Assembly (NCBI GenBank): GCA_963976435.1
Contig: CAXBKQ010000011.1
Coordinates: 1-64,000 of the forward strand
Source: CAKZNE01 sp963976435
GTDB taxonomy: Bacteria > Bacteroidota > Bacteroidia > Flavobacteriales > Schleiferiaceae
Direction of reading: 5' to 3'
Length of the DNA stretch: 64,000 nucleotides
The notes below the pieces were generated by a model. That model did not search any database, had not been told where the DNA came from, and saw only the letters and a list, made by a program, of their open reading frames with translations. Made by a program: the position numbers and the translations under genes. The stretch's first letter is position 1. The number at the start of each line of letters is the position of its first letter. Of this stretch, positions 43,425-52,574 are shown piece by piece.

Positions 43425-44276
43425 ATGGAAACCCTCAAAAACCTTTATCGATTTCTTTCCAATCGATTTCAAAGCATCCATCTAGAATATAAAACTGAAT
43501 TTAAACCGAGGTTCGGTCATGGCCTGCCTCCTCATGAAGGTTTATATTCAATTATAAATAAGGAAAGGGAGCTTTATAAAAACTATTTGGAGGAGTTTTT
43601 ACTGAATAAGGAGAATCTTCAAAAAATTAAGAAGGAAGAGGATGATGCTAATAAACCCATGTGGAATAATATGTTCCTTCCCGGATTGGATATAGTGGCA
43701 TTATATGGAATGTTGGTAAAACATAAGCCCAAAAGATATATTGAGGTTGGTTCTGGAAATTCTACTAAAGTGGCCAAAAAAGCCATAGTTGAAAACGGTT
43801 TGGACACACAAATTATTTCTATAGATCCATACCCCAGAGCGGAAATTGATCATATGGTAGATCAGGTGATACGTATGCCTTTTGAAAATCTGAAAAATTT
43901 TGATTTGATAAATGAGCTGGAAGCAGGAGATATTTTGTTTATCGATAACTCCCACAGATGTTTGCCAAATTCTGATGTTACCGTTTTCTTTTTGGAGACT
44001 TTACCCAAATTAAAAAAAGGTGTAATCGTACATATTCACGATATCTATATTCCCTATGATTATCCACAATTTATGTGCGATAGGGTTTATAATGAACAGT
44101 ATCTATTAGCAGTAGCCTTATTGAATGGCAGCGATAAATACAATCTGTTGTTTCCTTGTTATTTTATTAGTGAGGATAAGGAATTAAGTATGATTATGGA
44201 GCCTATGTGGCAAGGGGAAAATACCCAAGATGTGGAAAAGCACGGAGGCTCATTTTGGTTTAGGATAAACTCCTAA
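43425..44276 (+). CDS. Class I SAM-dependent methyltransferase
   Basis: A 283-residue protein with a Rossmann-type methyltransferase core: YIEVGSGNSTKVAKKAI (motif I E-V-G-S-G-N-S), IISIDPYPRAEIDH (acidic end of strand 2), GDILFIDNSHRCLPNSD and LKKGVIVHIHDIYIPYDY. The H-I-H-D-I-Y-x-P pattern is that of the Methyltransf_24 group, often linked to surface glycan synthesis. Substrate unknown. Convergent with the glycan operon, stop codons two bases apart. Confidence 0.8.
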   Translation: METLKNLYRFLSNRFQSIHLEYKTEFKPRFGHGLPPHEGLYSIINKERELYKNYLEEFLLNKENLQKIKKEEDDANKPMWNNMFLPGLDIVALYGMLVKHKPKRYIEVGSGNSTKVAKKAIVENGLDTQIISIDPYPRAEIDHMVDQVIRMPFENLKNFDLINELEAGDILFIDNSHRCLPNSDVTVFFLETLPKLKKGVIVHIHDIYIPYDYPQFMCDRVYNEQYLLAVALLNGSDKYNLLFPCYFISEDKELSMIMEPMWQGENTQDVEKHGGSFWFRINS

Positions 44277-44278
44277 TT

Positions 44279-45091
44279 TTAATAGGCATCGAAATCCATC
44301 AAGCGAAAACAAATTTCTTCATTGGAGGGAATTTTATGATCATTAAGCGCCCGATAAATAAGATTTAAAGGGGAAGGTTGCCTTTTCCTCGGGATTTTCA
44401 GTGATAGCCCAGTTGGTTTACAATTGTGACCAATATGTAGTTTTAATATTGATTTTGAAGGTCGTAATGCCAGGGCCGAAACTGCTTTACCACGATACAT
44501 TATAGACTTTACAATTGGTATGTGGGTTTTTGAAAAAACGGAATTCTTGGTTTTGGAATAAGAAGCTTCAGGATTCTGGAATCTCCAAAATAAACTTTCA
44601 GCATCCCAAGCAGAAATACTATTAAATTCCTGCAGTTCTTGTTGATTAGAAGAGATTGATAAATAGGCATCTAAAGGGCAAATTAACTTAAAGTCTAATT
44701 TTTTAATAAAACCTGGGCTGCTATTAGCATTTGCAACTCCAATCACAAATTCATATCCTAAATCTTTACCAAGTTTATAGCTTTTCTCCGCCAATTGGGT
44801 AAATAGCTTTTTTCCTCTATGGTTTTTATGGGTGGCAGTATTTAAAGATAGAAGCCCTTTTTTTAGTTCACCATGTATTTTCCATAGCACGGGAATAGTG
44901 GCATAATGGGCTACTAGATCTCCATCTACGTAGGCATTAAAACCTACAACCTTACCATGGGGATTGTCTACATATTGCCAGTTTAGAAATTCTGATGTAA
45001 ACTTTTTTGTTTCTGGGAAAACTTCAGAAAGCAAATTAGCCATTTCAATAATATTGGTATTCCCCAATTCAATGGGTCTAAATTCGTACAT
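44279..45091 (-). CDS. GNAT acetyltransferase of the glycan operon
   Basis: A 270-residue GNAT-like protein with the fold in the N-terminal 150 residues: GFNAYVDGDLVAHYATIPV, LSLNTATHKNHRGKKLFTQL (acetyl-CoA loop NHRGKKL) and EFVIGVANANSSPGFIKKLD. The C-terminal part is degenerate. It starts two bases after the stop of the polysaccharide deacetylase and is the last gene of the long minus-strand run, so acylation of a cell-surface sugar is the natural guess. Confidence 0.75.
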   Translation of the reverse strand: MYEFRPIELGNTNIIEMANLLSEVFPETKKFTSEFLNWQYVDNPHGKVVGFNAYVDGDLVAHYATIPVLWKIHGELKKGLLSLNTATHKNHRGKKLFTQLAEKSYKLGKDLGYEFVIGVANANSSPGFIKKLDFKLICPLDAYLSISSNQQELQEFNSISAWDAESLFWRFQNPEASYSKTKNSVFSKTHIPIVKSIMYRGKAVSALALRPSKSILKLHIGHNCKPTGLSLKIPRKRQPSPLNLIYRALNDHKIPSNEEICFRLMDFDAY

Positions 45092-45092
45092 C

Positions 45093-45902
45093 TTACTTCT
45101 TTTCTAAATAGTTTTGATAGCTAATTATTTCCCAACCATCCTTCATCAATTTATCTAAACGGGGCAAGAGTTTAGACCTGTTTCTGTACATCAAATAATT
45201 GAATAGTTTACTTTCATTTATTCCGGCGTGCATAAATTTTTCTTGCTCACTATCTAAATCATAGGGATGGAAATAACCTAACACTTCTTCAGATTTTTTA
45301 AAGGCATAGCGAGTATAGAACCAGGGTAATATTCTAAAATAAATACCACCACCAAAGGGTATGCTTTTGGGACCAAATTTCCCTAAGCTTACTGGCATTT
45401 CCCATACTCCATCAACTTCTCTTTGCTTTTCTCCAAATTCCTTCCATCCATATAAAGGGTTATTGGCCGCTAAAACGCTACTGCTATATTCAATACCATG
45501 TTTTTTTAAAATAGGGTAGGCCCAAGACGTGTTTTGGATTAGTGAAAAAACCGGTGCCCGAAATCCCTTAATATTTTTGGCTCCAGCCTTTTCTAAGGCT
45601 TTGATATTTTGTTCCAAGTCCTTGCTAAATTCCTCAGGACTCATTTTATCTAGAGGAATATGATGCATAGAATGGCAGGCCAACTCATGACCTTGATTTT
45701 GAATTTCCTGGATTAATTCTGGATAGGATTCGGCAATTTCACCAACGGTAAAAAAGGTGCAATAGGACTTGTGCTTCTTCAACCATGCTAAATATTTATG
45801 GGTGTTTGCTACAACTGCATCGCGATATTGCTGGCCATTTACCACATCCCTACGGACATCCTCTAAATCGATGCTGAATAAATAGGTTTTTTTAGGATTC
45901 AT
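45093..45902 (-). CDS. Polysaccharide deacetylase (NodB family)
   Basis: A 269-residue CE4-type deacetylase removing acetyl groups from N-acetylated sugars in an extracellular or lipid-linked glycan. Motifs: FSIDLEDV (catalytic Asp-Asp region, second Asp replaced by Glu as in the exopolysaccharide group), TFFTVGEIAESYP, HELACHSMHHIPL (H-x-x-x-H), GFRAPVFS (R-x-P) and the terminal FHPYDLD. This pattern is that of the XrtA/PEP-CTERM-associated deacetylases. No signal peptide is seen. It overlaps the DUF2304 gene by 11 bases. Confidence 0.88.
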   Translation of the reverse strand: MNPKKTYLFSIDLEDVRRDVVNGQQYRDAVVANTHKYLAWLKKHKSYCTFFTVGEIAESYPELIQEIQNQGHELACHSMHHIPLDKMSPEEFSKDLEQNIKALEKAGAKNIKGFRAPVFSLIQNTSWAYPILKKHGIEYSSSVLAANNPLYGWKEFGEKQREVDGVWEMPVSLGKFGPKSIPFGGGIYFRILPWFYTRYAFKKSEEVLGYFHPYDLDSEQEKFMHAGINESKLFNYLMYRNRSKLLPRLDKLMKDGWEIISYQNYLEKK

Positions 45903-46254
45903 CCTTTTTATCCAATTTCTTTTTCAGAAGAGCTAATTCCTGGCTCAACTCGGTAATGTTTTTTTGCTGTTTTGAATTTACAACAGAGAGGTGAACTAAA
46001 AATATGATAATGGCAAAAAAGCCGAATAAAAAAATAAGGGAAGGAGCATAATAAACCCCCAATGCCTTTGCAATTACATCTAATCCATTCCTCCAAACAG
46101 AAAATAAAACCAAGAAAAGGGTGCATACTATCCAAACAATGGAATACTCCTCTCTAAGTTTTCCTTTTATAATCAAACGGGCAATAAGAGCTAGGAAAAT
46201 TAAACTGCCTATTATACTTAATGCCTGAATTTTATAGGGAATAATATTATCCAT
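45892..46254 (-). CDS. DUF2304 membrane protein
   Basis: A 120-residue inner-membrane protein with three hydrophobic segments (about residues 10-28, 38-55 and 68-90), the motif REEYSIVWIVCTLFLVLFSV and a charged C-terminal coiled coil (ITELSQELALLKKKLDKKDE). This is the DUF2304 pattern; such genes almost always sit next to GT2 glycosyltransferases in glycan loci and may be a flippase or GT partner. Overlaps both neighbours. Confidence 0.85.
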   Translation of the reverse strand: MDNIIPYKIQALSIIGSLIFLALIARLIIKGKLREEYSIVWIVCTLFLVLFSVWRNGLDVIAKALGVYYAPSLIFLFGFFAIIIFLVHLSVVNSKQQKNITELSQELALLKKKLDKKDES

Positions 46255-46957
46255 ATCGTTTCAATTTTATCATCATAAAAAACATCCCCAATGCTACTTT
46301 TACCATATAGTATAGGCTTTGTCCTTTTTTAATGGAAGATTTTCCACCATCTCTGGCCCTCATTTCTACCGGTACTTCGCCAATTTTTAAGGAATTTAGT
46401 CCGTACAAAACTATGGTTTCTGGCTCTGGATAAGCATCGGGATATTCCTTCTCTACAATTTTCAAAGCTTTGCGATTGAGCATTCTAAAACCGGAGGTGA
46501 TATCTTTTATACGTATACGAGTTAAAAGAAAACACCAATGCTCCAAAATCCTTATTCCCCAACGCCGGCTTTTACTAGATTGAAATCCCTTTTTTTCAAT
46601 AAACCTAGAGCCAATTACAATATCTAGATCATGATCCAAAATAGATTGAAGTAATTTCGGAATTTCATGGGGTGGATGTTGACCATCACCATCGAGCTGA
46701 ACAGCTAAGTCAAAATTGTTTCTAAAGGCGTATTTGAAACCTGTTTGAACGGCCCCACCAATTCCTAAGTTTACAGGTAAATTGAGATGGTTAATGCCTT
46801 CTTCCTTTAAGATTTTTAAAGAATTATCCGTACTGCAATCATTCACCACAAGGGTTTCAATTTCAATATTTGGAAGGTTTAAAAGCTGGCATTCATCAAC
46901 AATTTTTTTGATGTTGGCTTCCTCATTATAGCAAGGTATGATGATCGCTAGTTTCAC
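46247..46957 (-). CDS. Family 2 glycosyltransferase (DPM1-like)
   Basis: A 236-residue GT2 enzyme: IIPCYNEEANIKKIVDECQL, VVNDCSTDNSLKIL, LGIGGAVQTGFKYA, VQLDGDGQHPPHEI (DxD-like D-G-D), IVIGSRF, ITSGFRMLNRKALKI. The organisation is that of dolichol-/polyprenyl-phosphate sugar transferases, which hand a lipid-linked sugar to a periplasmic transferase. The polytopic membrane protein encoded upstream (4-base overlap) is a candidate acceptor enzyme. Confidence 0.9.
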   Translation of the reverse strand: MKLAIIIPCYNEEANIKKIVDECQLLNLPNIEIETLVVNDCSTDNSLKILKEEGINHLNLPVNLGIGGAVQTGFKYAFRNNFDLAVQLDGDGQHPPHEIPKLLQSILDHDLDIVIGSRFIEKKGFQSSKSRRWGIRILEHWCFLLTRIRIKDITSGFRMLNRKALKIVEKEYPDAYPEPETIVLYGLNSLKIGEVPVEMRARDGGKSSIKKGQSLYYMVKVALGMFFMMIKLKRYG

Positions 46958-48330
46958 TTCAAATCTCTTTTTCCATTTCGTGCGCCTTCATAATCTGGTC
47001 GAACCAATAAGCTTTCTGCCTTTTTATACTCTTCTGCAGATAAGCCTTTCTTCCCCCAAACATAATAATAAGCATCTTTACTCATGGCTTCCCAATGAAT
47101 TATTGAATGCCTGAATTGAGAAGTTTGAAAAATATTTAGACCGATACAGAAAAGTACAATCCCTGAAAAGGGCAATAATTTCCACCATTTATTGGTTCCC
47201 CATTGAATCATTAAAGCCAAAGGAAAAGCCAGAATAGCATAGTATTGTACAAAGGCCCTATGTCCAAAACTTCCACCAAACCACCAATCCCACCAGCAAG
47301 AAACAATATAAATATTCAGCACCAATAGAAGGCTAATGGGTAGTGCCAATTTATTTTTTGATTTCCAAAGTCCAATAATACCAAGAGCCATAATCAGGGC
47401 TAATGGAGTATAAATAAACCAACCTTTGCGAAAGGAAAACAAGACATTCAATATCTGTGGATCATTGAAAAAGAATCCTTCTTCTGAGCCATAACTAAAA
47501 AACAAAAAACTTCCGGAGAATACTTTCCAATAAATTAACTGTGGAAGTAAAGGGAGAAAAAACAACACAGAGGCTATGACTAGAGAAAGCTTGTTATTGC
47601 CAAGAATTTTTATTTTGGCTTTTAAACTTTTCCAATTGTAAACCCCAAATAATAGGGGAAATAGAATAATGATGATATCCGTTGGTCTTATTAAGCTTAC
47701 TAGTCCACATAAAAGACTTATCCCCACCAGAGTTTTACTATTGGGTTTTTGATGCCACTTTATACTTAGCCAAATAATTATAGAAAACAGCATAAACAAA
47801 TAGCTGTGGGTAAGCTCTCCTTGACCTAAGAGGTAATAATAGTAGTTTGTTCCGAAAAGGATGCTAAAGTAGCTGAGCACGGCAACTATAGGTTTGAAAA
47901 ATTCCATTAAGGATCGCAAAAGAAAATATGCGGCAATTAATGCATAAAGTAAGGTTCCAAAATGGATCCAAAAACTAAAGGGTGGGCTGTAGCCATTTAG
48001 ATTATCTCCAGAAATACTTGCATGTAGATAGGCGATTCCAAAAAAGGGGGAGTATAAAATGGACATTCCCATAGTTCCTTTGGCAATTTTATGCCCTTTA
48101 GGACCTTGAGTCATCCAGTAGTTATGCGGAAAGCTAAAGCTTAAATCTTGATGAATAAATGCCGCGGGTAGATAAGAATAATAATTGTTTACATCGTGGA
48201 TAAAAGGGTTTTTTTGTCCTCTATTATCTTGTAATTTTGGCCCTTTGGTAATAAAAAACAGCGCCGCAAGCAAAATGCTTAGAGCAATCCAGGGGGCTTT
48301 ATTTATAGTTGATTTTTGGGATTGAATCAT
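46954..48330 (-). CDS. Polytopic membrane protein, GT-C-like
   Basis: A 458-residue protein with about ten to eleven membrane segments. An extracytoplasmic loop after the first segment carries HDVNNYYSYLPAAFIHQDLS, where the Asp and conserved aromatic residues resemble the first loop of GT-C/PMT-type glycosyltransferases; a second loop has WWDWWFGGSFGHRAFVQYYA. It likely uses the polyprenyl-phosphate sugar made by the next gene. Substrate unknown. Starts in the stop of scoB (ATGA), so it is cotranscribed with the CoA transferase and penicillin-binding protein genes. Confidence 0.75.
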   Translation of the reverse strand: MIQSQKSTINKAPWIALSILLAALFFITKGPKLQDNRGQKNPFIHDVNNYYSYLPAAFIHQDLSFSFPHNYWMTQGPKGHKIAKGTMGMSILYSPFFGIAYLHASISGDNLNGYSPPFSFWIHFGTLLYALIAAYFLLRSLMEFFKPIVAVLSYFSILFGTNYYYYLLGQGELTHSYLFMLFSIIIWLSIKWHQKPNSKTLVGISLLCGLVSLIRPTDIIIILFPLLFGVYNWKSLKAKIKILGNNKLSLVIASVLFFLPLLPQLIYWKVFSGSFLFFSYGSEEGFFFNDPQILNVLFSFRKGWFIYTPLALIMALGIIGLWKSKNKLALPISLLLVLNIYIVSCWWDWWFGGSFGHRAFVQYYAILAFPLALMIQWGTNKWWKLLPFSGIVLFCIGLNIFQTSQFRHSIIHWEAMSKDAYYYVWGKKGLSAEEYKKAESLLVRPDYEGARNGKRDLK

Positions 48331-48980
48331 ATATCCATTTCTGGAATATCTCCTTCAACGATTAGTTTTCCTGCTGTAGCTTTTTTAACATCCTCCACAC
48401 TTATTCCAGGAGCCAATTCTAAGAGCTTAAAGCCAGCTTCTGTAACTTCCAAAACGGCCATATTGGTTACAATTTTTTTCACACAGTTTACACCAGTTAA
48501 AGGGAGGCTACATGTTGGCAACAGTTTGGATTCTCCGGCTTTATTGGTGTGCATCATGGCTACGATAATATTCTCTGCAGATGCTACCAAATCCATAGCA
48601 CCTCCCATTCCTTTTACCATTTTCCCCGGGATTTTCCAATTGGCTATATCTCCATTTTCTGAAACTTCCATCGCTCCTAAAACGGTCATATCCACATGTT
48701 GCCCTCTTATCATAGCAAAACTCGTTGCAGAATCAAAGAACGAAGCACCTTCCATTGCGGTGATGGTTTGTTTTCCAGCATTTATCAAATCGGCGTCTTC
48801 TTCTCCTTCAAAAGGAAAAGGCCCCATTCCTAGAATACCATTTTCAGATTGAAACTCTACATCAATATTTTCAGGAATATAATTGGCCACAAGAGTGGGG
48901 ATACCTATTCCAAGATTTACAAAAAATCCATCTTGAAGCTCCTTAGCAATTCTTTTAGCAATTCCGTTTTTGTCTAACAT
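48327..48980 (-). CDS. scoB: 3-oxoacid CoA-transferase subunit B
   Basis: A 217-residue small subunit. It transfers CoA between succinyl-CoA (or acetyl-CoA) and a 3-oxoacid such as acetoacetate. Motifs: the start IAKRIAKELQDGFFVNLGIG, then IPTLVANYI, the catalytic Glu in FQSENGILGMGPFP, GGAMDLVASAENIIV and PLTGVNCVKKIVTNMAV. Partner scoA ends 19 bases upstream. Acts in the cytoplasm in ketone-body, leucine or short-chain fatty acid breakdown. Confidence 0.93.
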   Translation of the reverse strand: MLDKNGIAKRIAKELQDGFFVNLGIGIPTLVANYIPENIDVEFQSENGILGMGPFPFEGEEDADLINAGKQTITAMEGASFFDSATSFAMIRGQHVDMTVLGAMEVSENGDIANWKIPGKMVKGMGGAMDLVASAENIIVAMMHTNKAGESKLLPTCSLPLTGVNCVKKIVTNMAVLEVTEAGFKLLELAPGISVEDVKKATAGKLIVEGDIPEMDI

Positions 48981-48999
48981 AATTTAAATGATTGCAGGA

Positions 49000-49701
49000 T
49001 TAATTTTTAGATCTAACCGTTCTTTGCTCAATGCGTTTTTCATAGCTTGAGCCTTGGTAAATTCGCTGAACAAAAATGCCTGGTGTATGGATAGTGTTAG
49101 GATCAAGCTCTCTGGCAGGTACTAGCTCTTCCACTTCGGCAACAGTAATTTTCCCAGCCATAGCCATCATAGGGTTGAAATTTCTAGCGGTTCCTTTAAA
49201 TATTAGGTTTCCAGCTTCATCACCTTTCCAAGCTTTTACAAAAGCAAAATCTGCATCAAAAGCATGTTCCAGAATATGCGGCTTACCATTAAATACTCTA
49301 ATCTCTTTTCCTTCTGCTACTTCCGTTCCATAACCTGCAGGAGTAAAAAAAGCTGGGATTCCAGCACCTGATGCGCGGCATCTTTCTGCTAGGGTTCCTT
49401 GTGGAATTAAATCTACCTCAAGCTCTCCACTTAGCATAAGTCTTTCAAAAAGATCGTTCTCCCCAACATAGGAGGAGATCATTTTTTTTATTTGTCGGGT
49501 TTGTAATAGTAGTCCTAAACCAAAATCATCAACCCCAGCATTATTGGAGATGCAGGTAAGGTTTTTTGCTCCATTTTTTCTTAGGGCAAGGATGGAATTC
49601 TCAGGGATACCACAAAGGCCGAAGCCACCCAACATTAGGGTCATTCCATCTTGAATGCCTTTAACAGCTTCATCGGCTCCATTTACTACCTTTTTTATCA
49701 T
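49000..49701 (-). CDS. scoA: 3-oxoacid CoA-transferase subunit A
   Basis: A 233-residue large-type subunit A: GMTLMLGGFGLCGIPENSIL (the G-G-F-G-x-x-G-x-P signature), NAGVDDFGLGLLLQTRQIKK, MISSYVGEN, LIPQGTLAERCRASGAGIPAFFTPAGYGT (given in two pieces: LIPQGTLAERCRASGAG, IPAFFTPAGYG) and VFNGKPHILEHAF. Forms the heterotetramer with ScoB. It starts 11 bases after the stop of the PBP1A gene, an unusual neighbour for a ketone-body enzyme. Confidence 0.93.
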   Translation of the reverse strand: MIKKVVNGADEAVKGIQDGMTLMLGGFGLCGIPENSILALRKNGAKNLTCISNNAGVDDFGLGLLLQTRQIKKMISSYVGENDLFERLMLSGELEVDLIPQGTLAERCRASGAGIPAFFTPAGYGTEVAEGKEIRVFNGKPHILEHAFDADFAFVKAWKGDEAGNLIFKGTARNFNPMMAMAGKITVAEVEELVPARELDPNTIHTPGIFVQRIYQGSSYEKRIEQRTVRSKN

Positions 49702-49712
49702 GAATAATCTGT

Positions 49713-52007
49713 TTAAAATTCTAGAGGTTCATCTTCATCAAAGCCAGGTTCTCCTTCATTTGGCTTTATAGCGCAGTTTAATTCAATTTTAATGGGGTTT
49801 TCGGGTCTTTCAAAATCCGATTTACTGATATTCAAACTTTTATCAGCATAGCATTTTTTCATAAATAATCCCCAAATAGGCAAGGAAACCGTAGCACCTT
49901 GGCCATAGTATATCGATCCAAAATGTGCCGCTCTATCTTCACAACCGCCCCAAACTCCTGTGATTAAATTTGGTACTGCCCCCATAAACCAGCCATCGGA
50001 ATTATTTTGTGTTGTTCCAGTTTTTCCGGCTATAGGATTTTTGAAAGAATAGGGATGCCCCGTTACCACATCATTTCTATATTTCCCCCAAGAAGTTGTA
50101 AGTCGAACACCAGAGGCTCCAGCAGTAGTGGTTACACCTTTTAGTAAATTTAAAATTACATAAGCATCTTCCTCACTCATTACCTCATTGGTTTCTGGAA
50201 GAAACTCCGCAAGTACCACCCCATTTTTATCTTCAATCCGGGTAATCATAATAGGTTCGGTATAAACCCCTTTATTGAGGAAGGTGGTGTATGATCCTAC
50301 CATTTCATAAACGGAAAGATCTGCCGTTCCAAGAGCTATAGACGGTTGGTTATCAATTTCTGATTTCACACCCATTTCCCTGGCTAGCCTTATTACTGGC
50401 TCCGGCCCAACTTGTTTCATTAAATAGGTGGTAATTGTATTTAAACTTTTCGCCAAACCAGATTTTAATGTTTCTGTTCCGCCATACTCGCTATTAGAGT
50501 TTTTAGGACACCAGTCTTTTAAAAGATTGTATTTACCTTTTTCTATACAGGTAAGTACATTGGGAACTTCCATGCATGGGGAATAGTGTTTTTGTTTAAT
50601 GGCCGTAGCATATACAAATGGTTTAAATGTAGACCCTACTTGCCTTTTTCCTTGTTTTACATGGTCGTACTTAAATCTACTATGATCTATTCCTCCAACC
50701 CAAGCTTTCACAAATCCCGTTTGGGGTTCTACCGACATCATCCCTGATTGATAAAAATATTTGTGGTATCGTATAGAGTCTAGTGGGCTCATAACCGTAT
50801 CGATATCTCCTCCCCAGGCAAATACTCGCATAGGAATTGGAGTATTAAACACAATATCGATAGAATCGGCGCTCATTCCAGAGTTTTTAAGAGAACTATA
50901 CCTGGGGCTATTTCTTTTTGCCCTATTCATTATAGCATCAATTTCCCTTTGGTTGATATTGTGAAAAGGCGCGGTTTTTCGACCTTCTTCCATTTTAAAA
51001 AACACCCTTTGCAAATTGCTCATATGCTCGCGAGTGGCTTCTTCCGCATAGGCTTGCATTCTTGAATCTAGGGTGGTATAAATTTTTAAACCGTCCGTGT
51101 ATAAATTATATTCACTACCATCTGGTTTGGGATTTTCTTTTATCCATGATTTCATATAGTTTCTTAGGTATTCCCTGAAATAGGGCGCTGCTCCTTGGGA
51201 TAATCCTACCCTTTTAAACTCAATTTCAATAGGGCGGGTCCTCAGTGTATCTCTTTGGCTTTCCTCCATTTTTTGGTTTCTAACCATTTGAAGGTAAACC
51301 ACATTTCTTCTGTCCTTCATCCTTTCAGGAGAGCGGTAAGGGTTGTACAGCCAAGGGTTTTTGGCCATTCCTACTAATATGGCAGACTGTTCAATTGTTA
51401 ATTTATCTGGGCTAGTATTAAAATAAATTGAGGCTGCAGAATGAATTCCAATGGCTTGGTAAAGGAAGTCGAACTGATTGAAATACATGGTGATGATTTC
51501 TTCCTTGGTATACTGTCTTTCCAGTTTTGCAGCAATCACCCATTCTTTGAATTTTTGGATTATCCTCTCCAGTTTTCCTCTTGGGCTTTTGTGAAAGAGT
51601 TGCTTTGCTAATTGTTGGGTAATGGTACTCCCACCACCATCTCGTCCAAGTTTAACAATGGCTCTCGCAAGAGCTTCAAAATCAATTCCAGTATGGTTAT
51701 AAAAGCGTTCATCCTCGGTAGCTACAAGGGCATTTATGAGATGTGGTGATAGGTCTTTATAATCAACATGGGTTCTATTGTCCACATAAAATTTACCTAG
51801 TATAGCATCATCGGATGTTATAATTTGGCTGGCGAGATTGCTTTTTGGATTTTCTATTTCTTCAAAGCTAGGAAGGCTGCCAAAAGCTCCTATTGCAGCA
51901 AGAATTACCATTAAAGGAAAAATGGCAGTGCCGGAAAGAACCAAAATCCAAAACCATTTTACATAGGATCGGAAATCATCTTTTTGTGCCGCTTTCTTTT
52001 TTGCCAT
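49713..52007 (-). CDS. Bifunctional penicillin-binding protein 1A
   Basis: A 764-residue class A PBP: one N-terminal membrane anchor (about residues 15-40), then the GT51 glycosyltransferase (EDERFYNHTGID, GGSTITQQLAKQLFHKSPRG, RKxxE-like EWVIAAKLERQYTKEEIITM) that polymerises lipid II, and a transpeptidase with STFK (GSTFKPFVYATA), SLN (AKSLNTITTYL) and KTGT (AGKTGTTQNNSDGWFMG). Makes and crosslinks peptidoglycan in the periplasm. A C-terminal acidic tail is present. First gene of the long minus-strand run, with a -7 element just upstream; the gldH stop is 84 bases away. Confidence 0.94.
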   Translation of the reverse strand: MAKKKAAQKDDFRSYVKWFWILVLSGTAIFPLMVILAAIGAFGSLPSFEEIENPKSNLASQIITSDDAILGKFYVDNRTHVDYKDLSPHLINALVATEDERFYNHTGIDFEALARAIVKLGRDGGGSTITQQLAKQLFHKSPRGKLERIIQKFKEWVIAAKLERQYTKEEIITMYFNQFDFLYQAIGIHSAASIYFNTSPDKLTIEQSAILVGMAKNPWLYNPYRSPERMKDRRNVVYLQMVRNQKMEESQRDTLRTRPIEIEFKRVGLSQGAAPYFREYLRNYMKSWIKENPKPDGSEYNLYTDGLKIYTTLDSRMQAYAEEATREHMSNLQRVFFKMEEGRKTAPFHNINQREIDAIMNRAKRNSPRYSSLKNSGMSADSIDIVFNTPIPMRVFAWGGDIDTVMSPLDSIRYHKYFYQSGMMSVEPQTGFVKAWVGGIDHSRFKYDHVKQGKRQVGSTFKPFVYATAIKQKHYSPCMEVPNVLTCIEKGKYNLLKDWCPKNSNSEYGGTETLKSGLAKSLNTITTYLMKQVGPEPVIRLAREMGVKSEIDNQPSIALGTADLSVYEMVGSYTTFLNKGVYTEPIMITRIEDKNGVVLAEFLPETNEVMSEEDAYVILNLLKGVTTTAGASGVRLTTSWGKYRNDVVTGHPYSFKNPIAGKTGTTQNNSDGWFMGAVPNLITGVWGGCEDRAAHFGSIYYGQGATVSLPIWGLFMKKCYADKSLNISKSDFERPENPIKIELNCAIKPNEGEPGFDEDEPLEF

Positions 52008-52029
52008 TTTTCGAAACTATTAATAGATT

Positions 52030-52037
52030 CAAATATA
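52030..52037 (-). promoter_or_regulatory. -7 element for the PBP1A-led operon
   Basis: Minus-strand TATATTTG is an exact TAnnTTTG match, 22 bases upstream of the PBP1A ATG at 52007. No clear -33 box. Confidence 0.45.
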
Positions 52038-52091
52038 AATTTTTATTAGCCTGCCATTTAGCCTTTAAGCTTGCCAAAAGGCAATTGACTG

Positions 52092-52574
52092 TTAATCCTT
52101 TTCGGATTCGGATTTAAAAATAGTAATTCCTATATCTTCAAGTCCAACTAAATTTTCTTCGCGCATAGCTTGTTCAAAGGAGAAGATATAGGTGCCACGC
52201 CTCTTAAATCGCAGTCCTCTATTGGCAAATTGCCATTGATTAGTTTTTAATTCACCAACCCCTTTTCCCAACCATTTGCCATAGGCATCGGCTAGAAAAA
52301 ATTCCATTGTATCTCTAAACTCCAAGCCTTTAGGACTATAAATCTCCCGAAAGAGATAAATATTGCTAAAGGGGTAGTTATTATTATTTCTTAGGTTAAT
52401 ACCAATTAAGAAATCGGAGATTGTATCTTCAATTTTCACCTCAAACTTTGCAATACTATCCTTGCTCCAGCCACTTGGAGGAATTTCTACATACTCTTCA
52501 AAATAAGGCTTTGAAGTGCAAGAAGCAAAAAGCCATATTCCAAGGAAGAAAAAAATAAATTTATTTAGGGCCAT
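52092..52574 (-). CDS. gldH: Gliding motility / T9SS-associated lipoprotein GldH
   Basis: Start at ATG 52574 (160 residues) gives a signal and lipobox (MALNKFIFFFLGIWLFASC). The mature part has the GldH look: YFEEYVEIPPSGWSKDSIAK, FLIGINLRNNNNYPFSNIYL, MEFFLADAYGKWLGKGVGEL and RRGTYIFSFEQAMREENLVG. GldH is a lipoprotein needed for gliding in Flavobacterium and widespread with T9SS. Gene order ricT, gldH, PBP1A is common in Flavobacteria, which supports the call. Start overlaps the ricT end by 14 bases. Confidence 0.87.
   Translation of the reverse strand: MALNKFIFFFLGIWLFASCTSKPYFEEYVEIPPSGWSKDSIAKFEVKIEDTISDFLIGINLRNNNNYPFSNIYLFREIYSPKGLEFRDTMEFFLADAYGKWLGKGVGELKTNQWQFANRGLRFKRRGTYIFSFEQAMREENLVGLEDIGITIFKSESEKD

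Noticed and set aside
48316..48852. 178-codon open frame antisense to scoB
   Set aside because: Low-complexity Ser/Pro/Ile-rich shadow of a well-conserved CoA-transferase gene.
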